Shown here: piece by piece, positions 38,230 through 46,426 of the stretch
How the letters are laid out: each line of letters opens with the position of its first letter
Position numbering within the stretch: the first letter of the stretch is position 1
Program-made: the position numbers and the translations under genes
The notes under the pieces: generated by a model
Database searches by the model: none
Seen by the model: the letters and a program-made list of their open reading frames with translations, nothing else
Told to the model about the DNA's origin: nothing
DNA from: Deltaproteobacteria bacterium
GTDB lineage: Bacteria; Desulfobacterota; Syntrophia; Syntrophales; UBA2210
DNA length: 53,563 nt
Assembly (NCBI GenBank): GCA_026388515.1
Contig: JAPLJO010000126.1
Span: 1-53,563, forward strand
Direction of reading: 5' to 3'

Positions 38230-38998
38230 AAGCGGCCGGGAACGCCTCATATTCGCCCTCGACATGGCGGATGACGTCGAGGATATCCTGGGGTGGGTAA
38301 GACTCCTCAGTGATCATGTGGGTATGTTTAAAATCGGCAAAGAGGCATTTACCTGTCACGGTCCGTCGCTGGTGGCGAAAGTGCGGGATGCGGGGGGACG
38401 CATATTTCTTGATCTCAAGTATCATGACATTCCCGCCACGGTGGCGCGGGCATCCGAGGCGGCCGTGGGTCTTGGGGTGTCCATGTTCAATGTGCATGCC
38501 CTGGGCGGCGTGCGCATGATGAAGGATACCGCGGACGCGGTGACGAAGAGGGCGGAGGCGCTCGCAGTGGCACGGCCGGTGGTCCTCGCGGTGACGGTGC
38601 TGACGAGCCTTGACGGCGGTGATCTTGCGGATATGGGCTTTGATCGTTCGCCGGGAGACCTCGCCGTTCGTCTCGCGGGGCTTGCGAAAAAGGCGGGTCT
38701 CGACGGCGTAGTGGCCTCGGCGCACGAAGTGGCGCCGCTGCGGCAATCCCTTGGTGACGGATTCATTATTGTCACGCCGGGGATCAGGAGTGCCGCCTCA
38801 GTGCACGGTGACGATCAGAAGAGAGTGCAGACCGCGAAGGATGCGGTACGAAGCGGAGCGGATTACGTCGTGGTGGGACGCCCCATACGGACCGCCGGGA
38901 ACCCGGTGGAGGCGGCCCGTGCAATCACCGAAGAGATAACCGAAGGCCTTCGCCTGCGAAGAGCCGGGAATGACGGCGGGCGGAAAGCGCTTCCCTGA
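38219..38998 (+). CDS. pyrF: Orotidine 5'-phosphate decarboxylase
   Basis: LIFALDMADDVEDILGWVRLLSDHVGMFKIGKEAFTCHGPSLVAKVRDAGGRIFLDLKYHDIPATVARA...VVGRPIRTAGNPVEAA. Confidence 0.93.
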   Translation: MASESGRERLIFALDMADDVEDILGWVRLLSDHVGMFKIGKEAFTCHGPSLVAKVRDAGGRIFLDLKYHDIPATVARASEAAVGLGVSMFNVHALGGVRMMKDTADAVTKRAEALAVARPVVLAVTVLTSLDGGDLADMGFDRSPGDLAVRLAGLAKKAGLDGVVASAHEVAPLRQSLGDGFIIVTPGIRSAASVHGDDQKRVQTAKDAVRSGADYVVVGRPIRTAGNPVEAARAITEEITEGLRLRRAGNDGGRKALP

Positions 38999-39010
38999 AA
39001 AAGCGGCATC

Positions 39011-39748
39011 ATGCAGATTATCTACGGTATTCATCCCGTCCTGGAAACCTTGAAACGCACACCCCGTGAAATCGAAAAAATCATCCTCACTTCGGGCAGG
39101 AAGGGAAAAGAGATTGAGGAAATCGTCTCCCGCGCGGAGCGGAACCGCGTTCCTCTCGAATACCGTCACCGTGAGTCGCTGGAGGCAATGACCGGGAGCC
39201 GGGTTCACCAGGGAGTGGCCTGTGTGTGTAAGGACTTTCACTATACCGACGTTGATGAACTGCTTGCCAGATGCCAAAATTCATGCAATGATAGTGTCAT
39301 TCTTCTGCTCGATTGTATTGAGGATCCGCAGAATCTTGGTTCTCTCATTCGCACCGCCCACTGTTTCGGCGTGGACGGCATCATCATTCCGGAGCGCCGC
39401 GCCGCCCCGGTGACGCCCGCGGTTATCAAGGTGTCGGCCGGTGCCGCCCGGTATATACCGATCGCCCGTATCTCGAACCTTGCCGATGTGCTGGATCGTA
39501 TGAAGGAAGCAGGGTTCTGGATATTCGGGACATCTGCGGAGGGCGGACGTCATCTTCGCGGGCTTGAATACGGGAAGAAGGCGGCTCTTGTTCTCGGCGG
39601 CGAAGGAAAGGGCATGAGACCGCTCATACAAAAGAAATGCGATTTTCTGATTTCCATTCCGATGGCCGGGAGTATTGATTCTCTCAATGTAGCGGTGGCC
39701 GGAGGAATTATTATGCATGAAATTATGAGCCGCACCGTGAAATCGTAG
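39011..39748 (+). CDS. rlmB: 23S rRNA 2'-O-methyltransferase, TrmH/SpoU family
   Basis: IIYGIHPVLETLKRTPREIEKIILTSGRKGKEI...LLLDCIEDPQNLGSLIRTAHCFGVDGIIIPERRAAPVTPAVIKVSAGAARYIPIARI...SLNVAVAGGIIMHEI. Confidence 0.92.
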   Translation: MQIIYGIHPVLETLKRTPREIEKIILTSGRKGKEIEEIVSRAERNRVPLEYRHRESLEAMTGSRVHQGVACVCKDFHYTDVDELLARCQNSCNDSVILLLDCIEDPQNLGSLIRTAHCFGVDGIIIPERRAAPVTPAVIKVSAGAARYIPIARISNLADVLDRMKEAGFWIFGTSAEGGRHLRGLEYGKKAALVLGGEGKGMRPLIQKKCDFLISIPMAGSIDSLNVAVAGGIIMHEIMSRTVKS

Positions 39749-39820
39749 CTGCGGCGTCAAGGTTTGACGGGTACTCGGGTACTATGCAAACCTGTAACCG
39801 TGAAGAGAAGGGGGATTACC

Positions 39821-41029
39821 ATGCCTGTATATCTGTGGGAAGGGGTCAATCGTAAGAACGAGCAGAAAAAGGGCGAACTGGAAGCGGCAGACGACAGTGC
39901 CGTGAGGATTATGCTCCGCCGGCAGGGGATCAAGATCACCGCCGTCAAGAAAAAACCGGAAGACCTCATGGAAAAATTTCCGCTCTTCAAGCAGAAGGTG
40001 AAGGAAAAAGAGGTGGTCATATTCTCGCGGCAGTTCGCGACGATGATCAACGCCGGTCTTCCCATCCTCCAGTGCCTTGATATTCTCAGCGCGGAAGAGC
40101 CGAACAAGGTATTCAAGAAAATCATCACGGGGCTCAAGGATGACATTGAGGGAGGAAGCTCGCTTACCGACGCGCTGAAAAAACATCCCGAGGTCTTCAA
40201 TGAGCTCTTCATCAATCTCGTGGCCGCCGGCGAGGCGGGCGGTATTCTTGACATCATTCTCAACCGTCTTTCCGCCTACATGGAAAAGGCAATGAAACTC
40301 AAGGGGAAAGTGAAATCAGCCATGACATACCCTCTCGCCACAATGGTGATTGCCATTGCCGTGGTCATCCTGCTTCTCTATAAGGTGGTTCCCGTCTTCG
40401 AGGATATGTTCTCGAGTTTCGGGTCGGCACTGCCCGCGCCCACGCAGTTTCTCGTGGATGCCAGCAAGTTCGTCCAGCACAATATTCTTTATATTATCGG
40501 CACTTTTGTTGCCATCGTGATTATTTTCGTGCGGTACTACCGGACGGAGCGGGGAAGGCTGCAGATAGACACCATGATTCTCAAGGCCCCCGTGTTCGGC
40601 CTGCTGATAAAAAAGGTGGCCGTCGCGAAATTTTCACGGACCCTGTCAACGATGATGTCGAGCGGCGTGCCCATTCTCGAAGGCCTGGAAATCTGCAGCA
40701 AGACGGCGGGAAACAAGGTCATCGAAAACGCCCTGATGGATACGAGAAAAAGCATCAGCGAGGGGAAGACAATCGCGGAACCGCTTGCGAATGCCGGCGT
40801 ATTCCCCTCCATGGTGGTTTCCATGATCGGCGTAGGTGAAAACACCGGCGCCCTCGATGCGATGCTCTCCAAGATTGCCGATTTCTACGATGATGAAGTT
40901 GACTTGGCGGTTGACGCGATGACGTCGCTTCTGGAACCGTTCATGATGGTTTTCATCGGCGGCGTCGTGGGAGGCATGCTGATTGCCCTCTATCTGCCCA
41001 TTTTTACGATGGCGGGGGCGATAGGCTGA
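39821..41029 (+). CDS. pilC: Type II secretion/type IV pilus inner-membrane protein PilC/GspF
   Basis: MPVYLWEGVNRKNEQKKGELEAADDSAVRIMLRRQGI...VVIFSRQFATMINAGLPILQCLDILSAEEPN...GVGENTGALDAMLSKIADFYDDEVD. Confidence 0.92.
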   Translation: MPVYLWEGVNRKNEQKKGELEAADDSAVRIMLRRQGIKITAVKKKPEDLMEKFPLFKQKVKEKEVVIFSRQFATMINAGLPILQCLDILSAEEPNKVFKKIITGLKDDIEGGSSLTDALKKHPEVFNELFINLVAAGEAGGILDIILNRLSAYMEKAMKLKGKVKSAMTYPLATMVIAIAVVILLLYKVVPVFEDMFSSFGSALPAPTQFLVDASKFVQHNILYIIGTFVAIVIIFVRYYRTERGRLQIDTMILKAPVFGLLIKKVAVAKFSRTLSTMMSSGVPILEGLEICSKTAGNKVIENALMDTRKSISEGKTIAEPLANAGVFPSMVVSMIGVGENTGALDAMLSKIADFYDDEVDLAVDAMTSLLEPFMMVFIGGVVGGMLIALYLPIFTMAGAIG

Positions 41030-41035
41030 AAAAAA

Positions 41036-41112
41036 TGGTCGGGATGGCGCGATTTGAACGCGCGACGCCTGCGTCCCGAACGCAGTGCCCTACCAGGCTG
41101 GGCCACATCCCG
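41036..41112 (-). tRNA. tRNA-Pro (anticodon CGG), CCA encoded
   Basis: Minus strand CGGGATGTGGCCCAGCCTGGTAGGGCACTGCGTTCGGGACGCAGGCGTCGCGCGTTCAAATCGCGCCATCCCGACCA folds as a cloverleaf; loop TTCGGGA; followed by TTTTTT. Confidence 0.95.
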
Positions 41113-41248
41113 ACGGTTCACATCCCTATATAATTTGACCGGAAATGTCCATAAAAAAATGGACTTCCGTTGCGCGGTGTGGAAGTCCGCACATTGTTTT
41201 CGTCGGTATTTGATGGTAATGTGGGTGTGAAGTGATTGAGGTGGGACA

Positions 41249-41662
41249 GTGATAATTTACGATTTGCGATGCGAGAAAGAACATACCTTTGAAGGCTGGT
41301 TCAAGGACAACGCCGCATTTGAAGGGCAGAAGAAGAGCTCGCTCATTGTCTGTCCCGTCTGCGGCAGTACGCACATACAGATGGTTCCTTCTTCCATTAC
41401 CTTCATGGGGAAAGACACGCGTGAGCCGCAATCGGTCCGCGGGGAACTCTCGCCCATGAAGACGGTCCGGATGTTCCAGGAATATATCAACAAGACCTTT
41501 GAAGACGTGGGCAGCCGGTTTGCCGAGGTGGCACTGAAAATTCACCGGGGCGAAGACGACCCGAAAAACATACGGGGCGTGACCACGCACGAAGAGGAAA
41601 AAATGCTCGGGGAAGAAGGAGTTGAGTTCATAAAGATTCCTGTTCCCAAGTATGACAGTTAA
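41249..41662 (+). CDS. DUF1178 family protein
   Basis: MIIYDLRCEKEHTFEGWFKDNAAFEGQKKSSLIVCPVCGSTHIQMVPSSITFMGKD. Confidence 0.85.
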   Translation: MIIYDLRCEKEHTFEGWFKDNAAFEGQKKSSLIVCPVCGSTHIQMVPSSITFMGKDTREPQSVRGELSPMKTVRMFQEYINKTFEDVGSRFAEVALKIHRGEDDPKNIRGVTTHEEEKMLGEEGVEFIKIPVPKYDS

Positions 41663-41737
41663 CCCGGGACACGGCTCGGGAATTCTGAAAGCGGGAAGGG
41701 TCGGAATACGGGCCCTTTTTTTGTAAAACGGGGCATT

Positions 41738-44053
41738 ATGAGTGACGCGCGCGGAAATATTCTCGATTTAATCGGGTCCACTCCACTCGTCGAGATCAGG
41801 CGGCTGAATACGGCGAAAAACGTGAAGGTGTTCGCCAAGCTCGAGAGTTTCAATCCCGGGGGATCCATCAAGGACAGGGCGGCTCTCTTCATGATCGAGC
41901 AGGCGGAAAAGCGGGGCGTCCTCTCAAGGGACAAGACTATCCTCGAAGCGACCAGCGGAAATACCGGCATCGGGCTGGCCCTTGTGGCGGCCGCGAAGGG
42001 ATACAAGCTCATGCTCGTGCTCTCGGAGTCCGTCAGCGAAGAGCGGAAGAAGATTCTGAAGGCCCTGGGTGCGGAACTTCACTTCACCCCGGCACGTCTC
42101 GGCACCGACGGCGCCATTGAGGTGGTCTATGAGATGATGAGGGAAAATCCCAACGCCTATTTTGTGCCCGATCAGTTCAATAACGAAGACAATGTGCTGG
42201 CGCATTATTACGGCACGGCGGAGGAAATCTGGCGGCAGACGGACGGCGGGGTGACCATGGTGGTCTCGGCACTGGGGACCACGGGAACAGCCATGGGAAT
42301 CTCCCGGCGGCTGAAAGAGCTGAAGAGCTCCGTCCGTATCGTCGGCGTCGAGCCGTACCTCCATCACCGTATTCAGGGACTCAAGAACATGAAAGAGTCC
42401 TACCGTCCCGGGATTTTCGAAAGATCCCGTCTTGATGAGAAGGTAAACGTGCACGACGACGATGCATTCCGCACGGCGCGCGCCATGGCCCGCGAGGAGG
42501 GACTCTTCGTCGGCATGAGTTCCGGGGCGGCGGTCTTTGCGGCGCTCACGCTCGCGAAGGCCATGCCGGAAGGTGTCATCGTCGCCATATGCCCCGACAG
42601 CGGCGAGCGCTACCTCAGCACGGAGCTTTTCGCCGATAGGGGCGAAACGACGCTGAGAATTTACAACACTCTCACGAAAGCCAGGGATTCCTTCAGGCCG
42701 CTGACCCCCGAAATGGTGCGCATGCATTCCTGCGGACCGACTGTCCACGAGGTGCCCCACATAGGAACCTATCGACGCTTCGTCGTTGCCGACATGATCA
42801 TGCGGTACCTGAAATTCAGGGGATACCGGGTGACACATGTCACCAATATCATCGATATGGCGGACCGCTCCATTAAGGGCGCCGACCAGGCGGGCATGGA
42901 TGTCCGGGAGTACACCGAACGTTTTGTGCAGGTGTTCCGGGACGATGCCCGGAAACTCAACATCGGCGACGGCAATCCCTATCCGCGGGCGAGCGGGCAC
43001 GTGGAGGACATGATCGCGCTGACCGAAAAGCTTGTGGACAAAGGATTCGCCTATGAGAAGCTCCGCTCCGTGTACTTCGATATTTCGCGGCTGGAGGGCT
43101 ACGGGGCGCTCTCCCGTATCGATCTTGAACGGGCCAGGCACACGCAGACCATCGATAACGACGACTATGAAAAAGACAACCCCGCGGATTTTACCCTGCT
43201 CAAGCGCTCAACCCTGGCGGAACTGAAAAAGGGAATCTTCTTCAAGACGAAATGGGGGAATGTTCGGCCGGGCTGGCATCTCGAGTGCGCCGCGATTTCC
43301 ATGAAGTACCTGTCCGCGAATTTCGATATCTACGTGAGCGGAACGGATATCATTTTCCCCCACTGCGAGAACGTCATGGCCATCGGCAGGGCGGCGACGG
43401 GGAAGAACCTTGCGAATTACTGGGTGAACAGCGATCTGGTGATGAGCGAGGGGAAGAAAATGTCCCGTTCCCTCCAGAACGTATTCACCGTTGAAGATCT
43501 TGAAAAAAAAGGGTATAAAGGTACGGAAATCAGGTACTTTCTTCTTAGTACCCATTACCGGAAGCCCCTTCACTTCTCCCTCGGGGCTCTCGATACGGCG
43601 CGGAACACAGTACGGCGGCTCAACGATTTCATACACCGCCTCATCCACTTTACCCCCGGCGAGGGCTGTGGTGAGATCGACCAGCTGATATACGACGTGA
43701 TGAAGGGCTTCGGTGATGCGATGGATGATGATTTCAATATTTCCGGGGCGATGGCAGCCCTCTCTGATTTCACGAGGGTAGTAAATGCACACTTGGCCCG
43801 GAACCGCCTGAACCAGGCGGAACGTGACGGGGTGATGGACACGCTCAGGAAGATTGATACGGTGCTCGGCATGCTCACCTTTGAAGAGGATATGCTCTCC
43901 GAGGAAGCGCGCCGTCTCATCGGTGTCCGTGAAGAGGCGCGCCGCCGCCGCGCGTGGGATGAATCGGACCGCCTGCGCAGAGAGCTTCTCAAAATGGGAA
44001 TTGTCGTCCACGATACGCCCGCCGGGACCACGTGGACACTCAGGCAGCCGTAA
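41738..44053 (+). CDS. Fused cysteine synthase (CysK/CysM-like)/cysteinyl-tRNA synthetase (CysS-like)
   Basis: 771 aa single ORF: ILDLIGSTPLVEIRRLNTAKNVKVFAKLESFNPGGSIKDRAALFMIE...EATSGNTGIGLAL...GTTGTAMGISRRLKE, then from about 42645 TLRIYNTLTKARDSFRPLTPEMVRMHSCGPTVHEVPHIGTYRRF...RPGWHLECAAISMKYL...EGKKMSRSL. Confidence 0.95.
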   Translation: MSDARGNILDLIGSTPLVEIRRLNTAKNVKVFAKLESFNPGGSIKDRAALFMIEQAEKRGVLSRDKTILEATSGNTGIGLALVAAAKGYKLMLVLSESVSEERKKILKALGAELHFTPARLGTDGAIEVVYEMMRENPNAYFVPDQFNNEDNVLAHYYGTAEEIWRQTDGGVTMVVSALGTTGTAMGISRRLKELKSSVRIVGVEPYLHHRIQGLKNMKESYRPGIFERSRLDEKVNVHDDDAFRTARAMAREEGLFVGMSSGAAVFAALTLAKAMPEGVIVAICPDSGERYLSTELFADRGETTLRIYNTLTKARDSFRPLTPEMVRMHSCGPTVHEVPHIGTYRRFVVADMIMRYLKFRGYRVTHVTNIIDMADRSIKGADQAGMDVREYTERFVQVFRDDARKLNIGDGNPYPRASGHVEDMIALTEKLVDKGFAYEKLRSVYFDISRLEGYGALSRIDLERARHTQTIDNDDYEKDNPADFTLLKRSTLAELKKGIFFKTKWGNVRPGWHLECAAISMKYLSANFDIYVSGTDIIFPHCENVMAIGRAATGKNLANYWVNSDLVMSEGKKMSRSLQNVFTVEDLEKKGYKGTEIRYFLLSTHYRKPLHFSLGALDTARNTVRRLNDFIHRLIHFTPGEGCGEIDQLIYDVMKGFGDAMDDDFNISGAMAALSDFTRVVNAHLARNRLNQAERDGVMDTLRKIDTVLGMLTFEEDMLSEEARRLIGVREEARRRRAWDESDRLRRELLKMGIVVHDTPAGTTWTLRQP

Positions 44054-44069
44054 AAGGGGACTACAGCAC

Positions 44070-44711
44070 ATGGCACAGAGCAGGGTTTCATTCTCACGGA
44101 TTTGCATCATCCCGATGCTGGCGGGGGCGGCGGCCTTGCTTCTGGCGGTCTTGGCGGCGCCAATGCCGGCACATGCCGATATCTACATGTACCAGGACGA
44201 GGAAGGCATCATGCATATGACCAACGTGCCCGACTCGAATAAATACAAGCTGTTCATGCGTGAGCCGCGGCCGAAATCGAAGCGGGGGAGTGGGAGTTCG
44301 TCCGGCGATGTCCGCCTCTATGACGGCATGATCAGCGAAGCGGCGAAACTCTACGAGCTTGAGGTGTCCCTGATAAAGGCGGTCATGAAAGTGGAGTCCA
44401 ATTTCAATCCCAATGCCGTCTCGGTGAAGGGGGCGAAGGGGCTCATGCAGATTATGCCGCAGAATTACGATTCCCTCGATATCAGAAACCCATTCGACCC
44501 GCACGAGAATATCATGGGGGGCGTGAAGTACCTGAAACAGCTTCTGGAGCGTTACGAGGGCAGGAAGCACTTGGCGCTGGCGGCCTATAATTGCGGTCCC
44601 GATACGGTGGACCGCTACCGCACCATCCCGCCGATTGATGAGACGGAACAGTACGTAAAAAAAGTTCTCGAATATTATAAGGTCTACAAGGCAAAAGGAA
44701 TCTCGACCTGA
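44070..44711 (+). CDS. Lytic transglycosylase (SLT domain) with DUF4124-like N-terminus
   Basis: HADIYMYQDEEGIMHMTNVPDSNKYKLF...YELEVSLIKAVMKVESNFNPNAVSVKGAKGLMQIMPQNYDSLDIRNPFDPHENIMGGVKYLKQLLERYEGRKHLALAAYNCGP. Confidence 0.92.
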   Translation: MAQSRVSFSRICIIPMLAGAAALLLAVLAAPMPAHADIYMYQDEEGIMHMTNVPDSNKYKLFMREPRPKSKRGSGSSSGDVRLYDGMISEAAKLYELEVSLIKAVMKVESNFNPNAVSVKGAKGLMQIMPQNYDSLDIRNPFDPHENIMGGVKYLKQLLERYEGRKHLALAAYNCGPDTVDRYRTIPPIDETEQYVKKVLEYYKVYKAKGIST

Positions 44712-44716
44712 ACTGC

Positions 44717-44778
44717 GTGATCCGATAGTCCTTCCTGAAGTCTTGCGTTACGTTATTCTTTGATTGATGCAGACTTTC
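44717..44778 (-). pseudogene. Coding relic, copy A (ESLHQSKNNVTQDFRKDYRI)
   Basis: Similar to copy B at 45620-45683 with mostly synonymous codon differences across the aligned 16 codons; no start codon or full ORF. Confidence 0.5.
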
Positions 44779-44989
44779 TATCAGCAATCATAAATCATGT
44801 ATGCTTTTGACTTTGTCATATCGGCATGAGATAGTGCAGTCAGCTCATAACATTCATAAGGTTTTTTCTTAAACTGCCCTAAGGGGGCATCAACTTTTAC
44901 GGTAATAATGGAGGTCATTACCTTACTTTGCTTCAGCTGATACCGGAATTGAAGAATTCAACACAGCCTTAATTCAGTCAAATAAGGAG

Positions 44990-45562
44990 GTGACACTCGA
45001 AGATACCTACGCTATGGCATATGGAAAAAGTCTCGCCGAAGCGGGACCCACCGGCGACACGGGACAGATATTCGTTGCCATGAAAGATGCCACAGGGTTC
45101 TTCCAGAAGGTATTACAAGGGCATGGAATACCTAATGCGGATAAATATATTATAGCCAGTGTCGATACGGCGAATGAAGATGGATACACCCTTTTTGCTT
45201 TTGTTTATAGACCGTATGATACTATCACTATTATCGATAAATACGACAGAACAACTCGAAAAACACTAACGAAAGAAGACCGTTCCTTTTATGACCCTTA
45301 TAGGACCGACGTAGATGGACGTTCTATAGATACGATAGTTGACTGGGCCGGGCTACCTATACGTTCCTATGATAAGCAAAAGAATCAGGCCATCATGCTG
45401 ACACTGGCAGCCAATAGGGTATTAGAAAGGGCTACGAGAGATGATTATTGGCAGGCTGAACAGCGCTGGCTTGATGGTCAATTTGGTGCTGTATGCAGTG
45501 AACAAGATCAGAAAACCTGCAGTATTCTTGGCATTAAGAAGGGATTCATGAAAGAGTACTAA
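44990..45562 (+). CDS. Hypothetical protein, probably 5'-truncated
   Basis: 190 aa ORF; open frame runs further upstream (FASADTGIEEFNTALIQSNKEVTLEDTYAMAYGK) to a stop at 44906 without an ATG; AAGGAGG directly abuts the GTG. Confidence 0.5.
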   Translation: MTLEDTYAMAYGKSLAEAGPTGDTGQIFVAMKDATGFFQKVLQGHGIPNADKYIIASVDTANEDGYTLFAFVYRPYDTITIIDKYDRTTRKTLTKEDRSFYDPYRTDVDGRSIDTIVDWAGLPIRSYDKQKNQAIMLTLAANRVLERATRDDYWQAEQRWLDGQFGAVCSEQDQKTCSILGIKKGFMKEY

Positions 45563-45599
45563 TGATTTTATAATCGTCAAATCTTGATAGTTAAGCCTC

Positions 45600-45683
45600 C
45601 TATATAGATAGCAGTTTGTCGATTACGCTCCGTTCCTTCCTGAAATCGTTCGTCACTACCATTTTTGATTTATGCAAGCTTTC
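45600..45683 (-). pseudogene. Coding relic, copy B (ESLHKSKMVVTNDFRKERSVIDKLLSI*)
   Basis: Minus-strand frame ending at TAG 45600-45602; 12 of the first 16 residues identical to copy A. Confidence 0.5.
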
Positions 45684-45957
45684 AAACCGTAATAAACGGT
45701 AAAATTCTTACTTGACATGTAATACAAGTATCGGAGGCAGGTCACCTGCTCGCCGCATCATTATTGCGAACTGTTTCGGCCTATCGGGCGCTCGATTCAA
45801 ACAATCAACCCAAGCAAGACACATTGCTAATCATACACCCCGTGACACTGCCGATTGTAATAATCTGTCATTGATGAATAGTAACTTGATAAAGGGGCTT
45901 GACAATAAAGCCTGAATAATACATGGTATGCCAAATATCCGTGGTGAGGATACTTGT

Positions 45958-46389
45958 ATGCCAGATAAATATGATGCACGGTCACATATCTGTTTTAACC
46001 TCGGCAGGGTCATGCGAAAGGTCTATGAACACTACCAGGTGCAACTGTCATCCTTCGGAATAACCCCGCCGCAGTATTTTGTGTTCAATGCCCTTTGGAT
46101 GGGAGATGGCATAACTATCGGAGAGCTGTGCGATCGCGTATCACTGGATAGTTCCACGATCACGGGCATTATCGACCGGCTGGAAAAGAGCGGGTATGTT
46201 GAACGGAGACCCAATCCGGAGGATAGACGATCGGCAATGGTCTATCTCACTGCAGAGGCAAGAAAAGTAGGCCCTAAACTTCTTAAATATGCCGATGAAC
46301 TGGACGCTGAAATGCGAAAAAGATTCTCCGCCAAGGACATGAAAGTATTCGAGACAATTCTCAGGGAACTCGGTGAACCCCAAAAGTAA
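45958..46389 (+). CDS. MarR family transcriptional regulator
   Basis: MPDKYDARSHICFNLGRVMRKVYEHYQVQLSSFGITPPQYFVFNALWMGDGITIGELCDRVSLDSSTITGIIDRLEKSGYVERRPNPEDRRSAMVYLTAEARK. Confidence 0.92.
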   Translation: MPDKYDARSHICFNLGRVMRKVYEHYQVQLSSFGITPPQYFVFNALWMGDGITIGELCDRVSLDSSTITGIIDRLEKSGYVERRPNPEDRRSAMVYLTAEARKVGPKLLKYADELDAEMRKRFSAKDMKVFETILRELGEPQK

Positions 46390-46426
46390 CCGTCATTAAT
46401 ATATTGCGGGACTTGAGGAACTACTC

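Noticed and set aside
41924-43141. 405-aa minus-strand ORF
   Set aside because: Antisense to the cysteine synthase/CysRS fusion; His/Asp/Gly-rich shadow ORF.
45737-45749. GCAGGT-C-ACCTGC palindrome as the MarR operator
   Set aside because: About 210 bp upstream of the MarR start, no repeat copy near the promoter; too weak to report as a site.
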